Assembly: GCF_024385605.1 (NCBI RefSeq)
Contig: NZ_JANFOJ010000007.1
Coordinates: forward strand, 100,064 to 164,063
From: Sporolactobacillus sp. STSJ-5
GTDB taxonomy: Bacteria; Bacillota; Bacilli; Bacillales; Sporolactobacillaceae
Length of the DNA stretch: 64,000 nt
Reading direction: 5' to 3'
The position numbers and the translations under genes are program-made. Under the pieces are notes generated by a model. It was not told where the DNA came from, did not search any database, and was given only the letters and a program-made list of their open reading frames with translations. Shown here piece after piece: positions 26,482-34,202 of this stretch (position 1 is the stretch's first letter; every line of letters starts with the position of its first letter).

Positions 26482-28338
26482 ATGGGCATTCCAAATGTAT
26501 ATTTTAACTCATGGTCAGAGTCATTCAGAAGACCGTTCGGAGCGGTTAGAATCGGCAGTGCGATCTATTTCTCAATTCGCGCAATCGGCAGTAATATCAC
26601 CAAAGTTGATTTAATGATTCAAAAAGACGGTGAGCAGACTCAAGTGCAGCATATGGCTCGATCTGCTGAAAATGATTCAATGTATTATTCAAAGTTTAAA
26701 ACTGAAGGGAACGCTGGACTCTATTTCTACCATTTTCGGGTTTCTTATTTGGAAGATCAGCATGAAATAACTGTGTTTTTTGGTAAAGACGTTGATAATT
26801 ATGGGGGAGAGGGTCGCGTCGTAACGGATCCTACTCAAATTGAACAGTACCAAATTACCTGTTTTGATCACCGTGATCCTGCACCAGATTGGTATGTTCA
26901 CGGTGTCATCTATCATATTTTTATTGATCGATTCTTTAATGGTGATCGGTACCAGCGCGTCTTACATCCGAAAAAAAATACATTTATTTATGCAACAACA
27001 GAGGATTTGCCTTATTACATTCGTGATAAAAATGGTGATATTGCTCGGTGGGATTTTTATGGTGGAAATTTGATTGGAATTATAGATAAATTAAATGACT
27101 TAAAAAAATTAGGTGTAACAATTCTCTATCTCAGTCCGATTTTTGAGGCGAGCAGCAATCATAAATATGATACCGCGGACTATCTTCAGATCGATTCAAT
27201 GTTCGGTGATCGAAAAACCTTTGATAAATTAATTGCTAAAGCACGGCGTATGGGTATTCGTATCATTCTCGATGGCGTATTTAATCATGTCGGTGCCGAC
27301 AGCAACTATTTTAACCGCTTTGGTCACTACGGTAACAGTGGTGCTTATCAAGATCTGTCGTCCAAGTATCATGATTGGTTCACTTTCCATGGCGATCACG
27401 ATCACTATGAGTGTTGGTGGAATATAGCTGATCTGCCGACGGTGAACAAAGAGAAAAAATCCTATCAAGACTTTATTTTCGGTTCCGAGAATAGTGTCGT
27501 TGACACATGGACTGCTGCCGGCATCGGGGGATGGCGGCTTGATGTGGCGGATGAGTTGAGCGACGAATTTATTGCAGGTATTCGCAAAGCAGTCGATCGG
27601 CATGATGAAAAGGATAACGGCAAAGTATTAATTGGCGAGGTTTGGGAAGATGCATCAAATAAAATCTCTTATGGAAAGAGACGGCATTATCTTAATGGCG
27701 GCATGCTTCATGGTGTCATGAACTATCCATTCCGCACGTTGATTATTGACTTAATCAATAGAAAAATAAATGCACGACAAGCAGCCAGGATGAGTTTTAC
27801 GATCAAATCTAATTATCCTCCGGATGCTTTACTTGCAAATATGAATAATATAGGTACTCATGATACAGAGCGTGTTTTCACCCTGTTAAGTGAAAATGAA
27901 AGAAAAATAAAACTTGCAATTTGGCTGCTGATGGTGCTTCCGGGTGTCCCTTGCATTTATTATGGTGACGAGGCAGGTGTTATTGGGGGCAAAGATCCGG
28001 ATAATCGTCGTTTTTATCCTTGGGGCAGAGAAAATCAGAACATATTAGCCATGTTTCGAGAAGCAATTAAGGTACGTCGTACCGATGATAATCTTCAGAT
28101 TGGAGATTTCTACCCCTTTTCATTGGGATTGATTTTTGGCTGCTTGCGCATTCGATCAAAAGACAAATATACACTTCTCCTGCTAAATCCTTCTTTAGAA
28201 TCTATTGTTATGAACCTCGATCAGTTGATTGACGAGACGAGAGGTGAGCTGATTCATCATTGCCTAAAAATGATGCTTCAAACAGAGAAAAAGGTAGATG
28301 CTCAATCGTTCTTGATTTATCAAAGGAATCAAGATTAA
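26482..28338 (+). CDS. GH13 alpha-glycosidase (neopullulanase / maltogenic amylase-like)
   Basis: Glycoside hydrolase of 618 residues with no signal peptide, so probably intracellular. An N-terminal beta domain (about 1-125) precedes the barrel. GH13 regions: ILDGVFNHVG, GGWRLDVADEL (nucleophile Asp), LIGEVWEDAS (acid Glu) and NIGTHDTERV. GIPCIYYGDEAG-like GVPCIYYGDEAG and the FYPWGREN turn are typical of the cyclomaltodextrinase/neopullulanase group. Start at ATG 26482, 6 bases after AAGGAG. With glgP upstream it probably degrades branched or limit dextrins left by the phosphorylase. Exact specificity cannot be told from sequence. Confidence 0.9.
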   Translation: MGIPNVYFNSWSESFRRPFGAVRIGSAIYFSIRAIGSNITKVDLMIQKDGEQTQVQHMARSAENDSMYYSKFKTEGNAGLYFYHFRVSYLEDQHEITVFFGKDVDNYGGEGRVVTDPTQIEQYQITCFDHRDPAPDWYVHGVIYHIFIDRFFNGDRYQRVLHPKKNTFIYATTEDLPYYIRDKNGDIARWDFYGGNLIGIIDKLNDLKKLGVTILYLSPIFEASSNHKYDTADYLQIDSMFGDRKTFDKLIAKARRMGIRIILDGVFNHVGADSNYFNRFGHYGNSGAYQDLSSKYHDWFTFHGDHDHYECWWNIADLPTVNKEKKSYQDFIFGSENSVVDTWTAAGIGGWRLDVADELSDEFIAGIRKAVDRHDEKDNGKVLIGEVWEDASNKISYGKRRHYLNGGMLHGVMNYPFRTLIIDLINRKINARQAARMSFTIKSNYPPDALLANMNNIGTHDTERVFTLLSENERKIKLAIWLLMVLPGVPCIYYGDEAGVIGGKDPDNRRFYPWGRENQNILAMFREAIKVRRTDDNLQIGDFYPFSLGLIFGCLRIRSKDKYTLLLLNPSLESIVMNLDQLIDETRGELIHHCLKMMLQTEKKVDAQSFLIYQRNQD

Positions 28339-28392
28339 TTTGATTTCAATCTATTTATTCCGTTCAATTAAATCTATGACTGTACCTGAATG

Positions 28393-28422
28393 TTGACCAT
28401 TCGCCAATTTTTTCTTTAAAAT
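28393..28422 (+). promoter_or_regulatory. Candidate promoter of ilvE
   Basis: TTGACC (28393-28398) and TAAAAT (28417-28422) are spaced by 18 bases. A CodY-like 15-mer (11 of 15 matches to AATTTTCWGAAAATT) lies just downstream at 28438-28452. Confidence 0.5.
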
Positions 28423-28481
28423 AGTTCATTTTAGAAAATATTTCTGACGATTTATGTTATTATATACGTACACAAATAAAG

Positions 28482-28547
28482 GCAGAAATTGAGCAGAACT
28501 AATATAAAACCTGCAACAGCCGACAAACAGCCGACTGAAATTTCTGC
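28482..28547 (+). repeat. Inverted repeat in the ilvE leader
   Basis: GCAGAAATT (28482-28490) is the exact complement of AATTTCTGC (28539-28547). The interval holds a tandem CAGCCGAC repeat (28517 and 28528). The second arm ends about 15 bases before the ribosome site AAGGAGGAG. It could fold in the mRNA. It lacks the conserved T-box elements, so the mechanism is unknown. Confidence 0.5.
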
Positions 28548-28577
28548 TAATATCAGAAACACAAGGAGGAGTTTACA

Positions 28578-29498
28578 TTGTCAGAAGTGTATGCGTATTA
28601 TCAAGGTAAAATTGTTAAAGAGGAAGATGTAAAGATCAGCGTCCGCAGTAAAGCATTTAATTATGGCTTAGGAGTCTTCGAAGGCATTCGCGCTTATTGG
28701 GATGATGATGCACAGCAGCTTTACGGGTTCAAACTTAAAGAACACTATGAAAGGCTCAAGGAATCTGCTAAGACGGTTAATCTGGATTTTGATCTGTCCG
28801 TTGATGATCTTATCAAAGGGACGGTTGAACTTCTGAAAGCGAATAACTGTCGGACCACTACATATCTTCGCCCGATTGTTTATAATGACGCGCTTGATAT
28901 TGGACCAACGCTGGATGTAAAAGATGTAAAGGTTGTCATTTATACGCAACCGCTCAATAAATACGCCGGCAAGGCGGAACTGAGTGTCGGAGTCACTTCT
29001 TGGAAGAGAATCTCAAACAATCAGCTTCCGCCGCGTACGAAGGCAACTGCAGCCTATATGAACTCAGCACTGGCCGCACTGGAAACAAAACGTGCCGGTT
29101 TTGACGAAGCTATTTTTCTCACTGACGGCGATCATGTTTGTGAAGGCTCTGGCGAAAATATCTTTATGTTCCGCAAAGGTAAGCTGATTACTCCACCGAC
29201 TTCCGATAATATTCTCGAGGGCATCACTCGTGAACTCGTTATGAAACTCGCAAAAGAAGAGTTGGGACTTGAAGTGGTAGAACGCAGCATCTCAAGATCT
29301 GAGCTGTATGTTGCGGATGAAGTATTCTTCAGCGGTACTGCAATGGAAGTCACTCCTATTGTTGAAGTCGACCACCGTACAATCGGAACCGGTCATGAAG
29401 GCGAAGTCTGCAAACAAATCAAGCAGCTGTTTTTTAGTTTAACTGTTGGCAAGAATCCGAAATATGCAGAATCCTGCACACCTGTTTACGATAAATAA
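28578..29498 (+). CDS. ilvE: Branched-chain amino-acid aminotransferase
   Basis: Class IV PLP aminotransferase of 306 residues, last step of valine, leucine and isoleucine synthesis and first of their breakdown. Features: NYGLGVFEGIRAYW, the lysine-bearing LPPRTKATAAYMNSALA, EAIFLTDGDHVCEGSGENIFM, and SDNILEGITRELV. A D-amino-acid transaminase is less likely because the N-terminal EGIRAYW and length fit IlvE. The start is TTG 28578, 6 bases after AAGGAGGAG. Transcribed alone, with a structured leader. Confidence 0.94.
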   Translation: MSEVYAYYQGKIVKEEDVKISVRSKAFNYGLGVFEGIRAYWDDDAQQLYGFKLKEHYERLKESAKTVNLDFDLSVDDLIKGTVELLKANNCRTTTYLRPIVYNDALDIGPTLDVKDVKVVIYTQPLNKYAGKAELSVGVTSWKRISNNQLPPRTKATAAYMNSALAALETKRAGFDEAIFLTDGDHVCEGSGENIFMFRKGKLITPPTSDNILEGITRELVMKLAKEELGLEVVERSISRSELYVADEVFFSGTAMEVTPIVEVDHRTIGTGHEGEVCKQIKQLFFSLTVGKNPKYAESCTPVYDK

Positions 29499-29534
29499 TC
29501 GAATCATCTCTTGCGGATAGATATAGACAGTAAC

Positions 29535-29617
29535 GAAAAAGAGAGGGAATGAAAGAGATGATAAAATCAGGCATGAACAGTCTGATTTTATCATCTTAAT
29601 CTTTACCTCTTTTTTTT
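29535..29617. terminator. Long bidirectional terminator hairpin after ilvE
   Basis: A 14-bp perfect stem (29557-29570 with 29582-29595) is embedded in a weaker outer pairing of GAGAGG (29541) with CCTC (29606). It is flanked by A's upstream and eight T's downstream. It lies between convergent genes. Confidence 0.75.
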
Positions 29618-30029
29618 ATGATCTTTTATTGGGAAAAAGAGCATCTTTGAGGATAATGAAAAATAGGATTAGACCGATCGTCAACACAATATGTCCCATT
29701 CCCGCCATTCCGGCGATAGCTGCGCCGGACAGGGCACCGAGAACATCTTGCGTTCCATGAACAGCCATGACAGCGATAGTCCAAACAACGCCGACATTGT
29801 ATGTCCAAAAGAACAATGAAAACCGTTTGTTATGGGTGATAGAAAACTGTTTATCCAAGGCAATAAGAATTAAAAAGAAAAACATGCCGAGAATGAGCAA
29901 ATGGGTATGCAGAATAGAAAGCATAGAGTCCCCTTGAAAATGAAGGGCTTTCGTCAGTTCACGATAGTAAATACCTGAAACAAGTCCCATGATCATGTAA
30001 ATAAGTGCTGCATTGTATAATTTTTTCAT
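29616..30029 (-). CDS. DUF2871 membrane protein
   Basis: Small membrane protein of 137 residues with four predicted helices, near residues 7-21, 41-59, 74-92 and 110-130. The conserved ILHTHLLILGMFFFLI with His at the membrane and AVMAVHGTQDVLGALSGAAIAGMAGMGH are typical of the DUF2871 family. These intramembrane histidines resemble heme or metal sites of oxidase-like proteins, but no function is established. Its stop lies in the shared terminator; it is transcribed alone. Confidence 0.82.
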   Translation of the reverse strand: MKKLYNAALIYMIMGLVSGIYYRELTKALHFQGDSMLSILHTHLLILGMFFFLILIALDKQFSITHNKRFSLFFWTYNVGVVWTIAVMAVHGTQDVLGALSGAAIAGMAGMGHIVLTIGLILFFIILKDALFPNKRS

Positions 30030-30183
30030 GAACAGAATCTCCCGTCTTATGTATCATTCTCTATTATTATATCGTGATCAAGAGAAATGGATAGAGATTT
30101 GCGCTGCTTGTACTGCTCTTGTTACAATTACATCGGGAAGCAAGTGAGGAATCGGAAAACTATCGAGAAAAGCGAGGGAAACG

Positions 30184-31083
30184 ATGACTTTAACCATTGA
30201 ACACTTGACGAAACGATTTCAAGATTTTCATGCTGTTGATAATCTTAATTTTGTCGCAGAGCAAGGTGAAATATTTGGCTTGATTGGTCAAAACGGTGCG
30301 GGGAAGACAACGACATTCCGCATGATTTTGAATTTACTAGCTCCTTCTTCTGGAACGATCAAGTGGGCTGATGCATCGGTTCACACATTGAATCGTGATA
30401 TGATTGGCTATCTTCCGGAAGAACGCGGTTTGTATCCTAAAATGCCGGTCGAAGATCAGCTCATGTTTTTTGGTCGGTTGCGCGGATGCTCAAAGGCTGC
30501 ATTGAAAGCGGAGATTGATGATTGGCTGGAACGTTTCTATTTGTCTGACAAAAGAAAGGTACTGACAGAAACACTTTCCAAGGGTAATCAACAAAAGGTG
30601 CAATTGATTGCGAGTTTGATTCACAAACCGCGGTTACTTATTCTAGATGAACCTTTTAGCGGACTTGATCCGGTTAACGCCGGTTTGCTTAAGGATGCTA
30701 TTGTTTCGCTCAAGAAGCAGGGAACCGTGATCATATTTTCCAGCCATAGGATGGATCATGTGGAAGAGCTATGCGATCACATCTGCCTGCTGAAAAGAGG
30801 AAAATCCTTGTTCACAGGAGCAATAATTGATTTAAAGAAACAGTTTGGCAAAATTAATTTAACCATTCGTGGACCGTTTGATGAGATGGAGCTTTCTAAA
30901 ATTCCAGGAGTCGTTTCCGTTGCGAAAGACAAAGACATGTATCGGTTGCTTTTATCCCACGAAAACGACGCACAGCCGATCTTTCAGATGCTAACCACAG
31001 ATGGGTTCATCGAGCGGTTCAGTTTAGACTATTTGTCACTTGAAGAGCTCTTCAAACGAAAGGTGGCGAGCACACTTGTCTAA
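30184..31083 (+). CDS. ABC transporter ATP-binding protein (NatA/YhaQ-like)
   Basis: ATPase subunit of an ABC-2 exporter, 299 residues. Walker A GQNGAGKTT, signature LSKGNQQKVQ (KG in place of GG is common in this group), Walker B LLILDEPFSGLDP and switch His in IIFSSHRMDH are intact. The C-terminal extension of about 80 residues with SLDYLSLEELFKRKV is the accessory domain seen in YhaQ and NatA types. It overlaps the permease gene by 8 bases. The pair most resembles B. subtilis YhaQ-YhaP, proposed sodium or drug efflux. Confidence 0.92.
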   Translation: MTLTIEHLTKRFQDFHAVDNLNFVAEQGEIFGLIGQNGAGKTTTFRMILNLLAPSSGTIKWADASVHTLNRDMIGYLPEERGLYPKMPVEDQLMFFGRLRGCSKAALKAEIDDWLERFYLSDKRKVLTETLSKGNQQKVQLIASLIHKPRLLILDEPFSGLDPVNAGLLKDAIVSLKKQGTVIIFSSHRMDHVEELCDHICLLKRGKSLFTGAIIDLKKQFGKINLTIRGPFDEMELSKIPGVVSVAKDKDMYRLLLSHENDAQPIFQMLTTDGFIERFSLDYLSLEELFKRKVASTLV

Positions 31084-32320
31084 ATTTCTGCTGCTGTTTG
31101 AACAATCATACATTAGTAAATTGAAAACCAAGTCCTTTTACATCACGACACTAATTATGCTCTTAGGGATCACTGCCTTTTTTATGTGGCCGACAATTAG
31201 CGGGTGGTTTTCTTCAAACGAAAAACCAGTGACAATTACAGTCGCTGATCAGACAAAGGGCAGCGCAATTTCCTATTTTAAGAACAATAAAAAAATCATC
31301 TTTAAACCGGCAAAGCAAAGTGTAAAGCAAGAAGAACATCGAGTAGTGACGGGCAAAGTAGATGCACTGCTTATTTTATCGTTAAAATCAGGGAGCCAAT
31401 TAGATGCTCAGCTTCGAACAAAGAAACCTTTCGAATTAAATACCCAGCAAATACTTGAGGAACAGGTACGGTCTGCAGGTCAGCTGCTTACCATTCAACA
31501 ACTTAAATTGACTGCGGATCAGGCACAGCGGATCATCGATCAAAAAACAAACCTGAATCAAAAAGTGATTTCTCCTACCGCGGATAAGGGGAAGAGCAGC
31601 CAGCAAAAAACGACTGCTACCATTGTTTCGTATGCAGTCGCGTTGATTATCTATTTATTTGTTCTCTCCTATCTGTCGATTATTTCATCTGAAATTGCTG
31701 CCGAAAAAGATTCAAGGATTATGGAAATCATTATTTCCAGTACGTCGCCTATTGTGCATTTGCTCTCTCGAGTCTGCGGGGTATTAGCCCTTGCAATGAC
31801 TCAATTCACTGTTCTAATCGGAGCAGCTTTAATCATGGCCCGCGTCCTTCAATCCGGAAAGTACTGGCACCTGATTAGTGATTTATTTTCATCGCTCACC
31901 GCAGGCTATACTGTTTTCGCTATTCTCTTCTTTTTCTTTGCGTGCGTTCTTTACACGCTGTTAGGAGCTGTGCTCGGATCACTCGTTAACAAAGTACAGG
32001 ATGTAGGTCAAGCGGTTATGCCGGTAACGATGGTGCTCATGGTCGGATTCTTTATTGCGATCAGCGGAATGAGCAATCCGGATACTTTGCTGATCAAAAT
32101 TTTCTCTTTTATTCCTTTTACCGCATCAATGATTATGCCCATGCGTATTGGTGCAACAGACATGAGCTTATGGCAAGGTTTCCTTTCATTGGTGCTTCTT
32201 GGTTTAACCATTGTCGGACTCTTTATTTTCAGTTTGCGTTTCTATCGTGGGTCAGTGCTCACGTACACAAACGGTTCGTTCATCAAGAAAATCAAACAGG
32301 CAATTCAGCTTTCCAAATAA
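31076..32320 (+). CDS. ABC-2 type permease (NatB/YhaP-like)
   Basis: Membrane subunit of the exporter, 414 residues. It has one N-terminal membrane helix (YITTLIMLLGITAFFMW), a long extracytoplasmic region of about 145 residues rich in Lys and Gln, then five or six C-terminal helices. These begin with VALIIYLFVLSYLSII and include ISSEIAAEKDSRIMEIIISSTSP, the coupling element of ABC2_membrane_3 proteins. TTG 31076 follows AAAGGTGG and overlaps the ATPase stop; a longer frame from 31040 lies within the ATPase gene. Confidence 0.9.
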   Translation: MSKFLLLFEQSYISKLKTKSFYITTLIMLLGITAFFMWPTISGWFSSNEKPVTITVADQTKGSAISYFKNNKKIIFKPAKQSVKQEEHRVVTGKVDALLILSLKSGSQLDAQLRTKKPFELNTQQILEEQVRSAGQLLTIQQLKLTADQAQRIIDQKTNLNQKVISPTADKGKSSQQKTTATIVSYAVALIIYLFVLSYLSIISSEIAAEKDSRIMEIIISSTSPIVHLLSRVCGVLALAMTQFTVLIGAALIMARVLQSGKYWHLISDLFSSLTAGYTVFAILFFFFACVLYTLLGAVLGSLVNKVQDVGQAVMPVTMVLMVGFFIAISGMSNPDTLLIKIFSFIPFTASMIMPMRIGATDMSLWQGFLSLVLLGLTIVGLFIFSLRFYRGSVLTYTNGSFIKKIKQAIQLSK

Positions 32321-32343
32321 ACAGCACAAAGAGACTGAAGGCA

Positions 32344-32374
32344 GATCGGAAGGAGTATGCTTTCGGTCTTTTTT
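32344..32374 (+). terminator. Terminator after the ABC exporter genes
   Basis: A 9-bp stem (32344-32352 with 32360-32368) is followed by six T's. Confidence 0.8.
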
Positions 32375-32460
32375 CTTTGAGAATAGCAAACACATTTACC
32401 GAAAGTGGTTCAATACCATTAAGTCAATGGTTCATGTCAGTTTTTAAGCGGAAAATTACT

Positions 32461-32489
32461 TTGACAGATAGAGTAGTTGGCGCTATTAT
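32461..32489 (+). promoter_or_regulatory. Promoter of the PadR operon
   Basis: TTGACA (32461-32466) and TATTAT (32484-32489) have a 17-base spacer, about 45 bases before the ribosome site. Confidence 0.75.
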
Positions 32490-32533
32490 TACTTTATCAG
32501 ATGGAGTAATTCAGACTGAGATGAGGTGATACT

Positions 32534-32860
32534 ATTCGAAGCGATATTCTAAGAGGACATTTGGATTCAATTATCCTTCGGTTGCTCAAGGATGAGGATT
32601 CATATGGTTACGAATTATCCAAGAAAATTAGTAAGAAAACAGATGGAAGATTTGAAATTAAGGAAGCCACGCTTTATGCCATCTTCCAAAGACTCGAAAA
32701 AAAACAGTTGATTGAGTCCTATTATGGAGAACGATCTCATGGAGGAAAACGAAAGTATTATCGCATTACAACATTGGGAAAGGCATATTTTCGTGAAATG
32801 GTTGATGAATGGCGCGAGGTTAAAGAAATTGTTAATTTATTTATGGAGGAGATTGATTGA
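32534..32860 (+). CDS. PadR family transcriptional regulator
   Basis: Winged-helix repressor of 108 residues. RSDILRGHLDSIILRLLKDEDSYGYELSKKI begins the DNA-binding domain; EATLYAIFQRLEKKQLIESYY is the recognition helix and wing, and GGKRKYYRITTLGKAYF follows. The conserved RSDILRGHL segment lies upstream of the first ordinary start (TTG 32561). The only start that keeps it is ATT at 32534, right after GAGGTGAT, with an in-frame stop at 32522. The gene overlaps the next one (TGATG). PadR proteins of this type usually control the membrane genes next to them. Confidence 0.88.
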   Translation: MRSDILRGHLDSIILRLLKDEDSYGYELSKKISKKTDGRFEIKEATLYAIFQRLEKKQLIESYYGERSHGGKRKYYRITTLGKAYFREMVDEWREVKEIVNLFMEEID

Positions 32861-33282
32861 TGAAACGCTTGACTGCATACACGAATAAATTATTTGAAGA
32901 CATGCCGGAAGGAGTAGAAACAGAAAAAGTTAAAGAAGAAATTCTCCGCGACTTGGAAGAAAAAGTGTCGGATTTAATTGAGGAAGGCAAAACCGAGGAA
33001 GATGCTATCAATAAAGTAATGGTCGAATTTGGTGATATTGAAGAAATTAAACGTGAAATGGATTTGCCACAAACTCCACAAAATCGTAAACAAGAATTAG
33101 CACGCCTAAATTTTGGTTTTTCCTTATGGGGAAGCTTTCTTATCATTGCATTGGTTGTTTTTGTAAATTTTTACTATACACCGCATATTATCTGGTTCAT
33201 TTACCCTTCGTTTGGCATTGCCTGGTGGCCGCTGGCGATGTTTTATCATCTTCATCGCAAGAAACTGGAGAACAGACCATGA
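32860..33282 (+). CDS. HAAS-domain membrane protein with C-terminal WWP module
   Basis: A 140-residue protein. The N-terminal 70 residues form a HAAS / DUF1700-like helical domain (LTAYTNKLFEDMPEG...VKEEILRDLEEKVSDL...GKTEEDAINKVMVEFGDIEEI), as often found next to PadR regulators. Two membrane helices follow (about 88-103 and 111-128), the second ending in PSFGIAWWPLAMFY. This C-terminal unit is the same module repeated five times in the next protein. The ATG overlaps the padR TGA by one base. Such proteins are thought to couple a membrane or envelope signal to PadR; here that is inference. Confidence 0.8.
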   Translation: MKRLTAYTNKLFEDMPEGVETEKVKEEILRDLEEKVSDLIEEGKTEEDAINKVMVEFGDIEEIKREMDLPQTPQNRKQELARLNFGFSLWGSFLIIALVVFVNFYYTPHIIWFIYPSFGIAWWPLAMFYHLHRKKLENRP

Positions 33283-34061
33283 GGAAAGATTTGCAAGGAT
33301 TCGTTGCCTCTGGTTGCATTATGACTGGTGTATTTTTACTTTTGGTCAATATCTTCACAGATGTGGGACATTTCTGGGCGATCTATCCATTGGCATCACT
33401 GTTTTGCCCGCTAATCTGGCTGTTCATTGAAAATAAAAAAATTGGAGCGTTTATTGTTTCCCTATTGTTCTTGGCTGCTTGCACGATCCAGAATTTAATT
33501 GAGACACCACAATATCTCTGGTATATCTTTATCATTCCGCTGTCTGTGGCGTTTCCCATACTTGTTAGCTTAGGTCGGACAGCTTGGACAAGGACCGCAT
33601 CTTATATCATCAGTTTTTCTGTCATTATTTTTTATGTGATGCTTAACCTATTCTTTGAACCAAGTTTTTTTTGGAGTATTTTTATAATTTTTGGGCTTGT
33701 CTGGTGGCCAATGAGCATGACTTTTGGGAAAAAAGTGCGCATATTCAGTGTCCTTGGTGCAGGTTGGATTTTTTTATTTTTTTTCACATTGAATCTGATC
33801 ACAACACCCGAAATTTTTTGGGCTATTCATCCAATTTTTGCTGTCCTTTGGTGGCCACTCAGTGTCTTTTTAGCCAAAAAGCCTTTTCAATATGCTGTTC
33901 TCGGCGCATCAATGACTATCATTTATTTTTCAGCCATCAACACACTTCTATCTCCAAATCAATTATGGGCTGTTTATCCCGCATTTGTTATTTTCTGGTG
34001 GCCGCTTTCTGTATATTATTTCGTGAAATGTCCGGCAAAAGGAAAACAGATTGAAACATAA
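33279..34061 (+). CDS. Multi-pass membrane protein with five tandem WWP-type repeats
   Basis: Integral-membrane protein of 260 residues with about ten helices. It consists of five copies of a roughly 49-residue, two-helix unit: N-x(4)-P-x-x-FWAIxPxFxxxWWPLSxx, at about residues 24-46, 72-94, 123-145, 172-195 and 221-245. The last three keep WWP-[ML]-S strictly; the first two are worn. ATG 33279 overlaps the TGA of the upstream gene. No known catalytic or transport motif is seen. A related single unit ends the upstream HAAS protein, so the family may have grown by duplication. Confidence 0.75.
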   Translation: MRKDLQGFVASGCIMTGVFLLLVNIFTDVGHFWAIYPLASLFCPLIWLFIENKKIGAFIVSLLFLAACTIQNLIETPQYLWYIFIIPLSVAFPILVSLGRTAWTRTASYIISFSVIIFYVMLNLFFEPSFFWSIFIIFGLVWWPMSMTFGKKVRIFSVLGAGWIFLFFFTLNLITTPEIFWAIHPIFAVLWWPLSVFLAKKPFQYAVLGASMTIIYFSAINTLLSPNQLWAVYPAFVIFWWPLSVYYFVKCPAKGKQIET

Positions 34062-34148
34062 ACACTTTTTTTGAAACATAGTTTGGACAGAATACGTATT
34101 AAGTGATACAGTGAATCGAGAATCAAACAACGATATGGATGAATTGAG

Positions 34149-34187
34149 AAACTTTCATGTACGGCTTGGCTTGGAAAGTTTTTTTTA
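34149..34187 (+). terminator. Terminator-like hairpin directly before plsX
   Basis: AAACTTTC (34149-34156) pairs with GAAAGTTT (34174-34181) and runs into eight T's, ending only about 3 bases before the plsX ribosome site. A possible promoter (TTGGAC 34083, TACAGT 34107) lies upstream, so the hairpin would be inside the plsX leader and could act as an attenuator. Confidence 0.6.
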
Positions 34188-34202
34188 TAAAGGAGAGAAT
34201 AA

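Noticed and set aside
26273..26614. 113-codon frame across the glgP end
   Set aside because: A shadow of glgP and the GH13 gene in another frame.
28423..28577. T-box riboswitch before ilvE
   Set aside because: No AGGGTGG-type core, specifier loop or terminator pair could be found in the leader.
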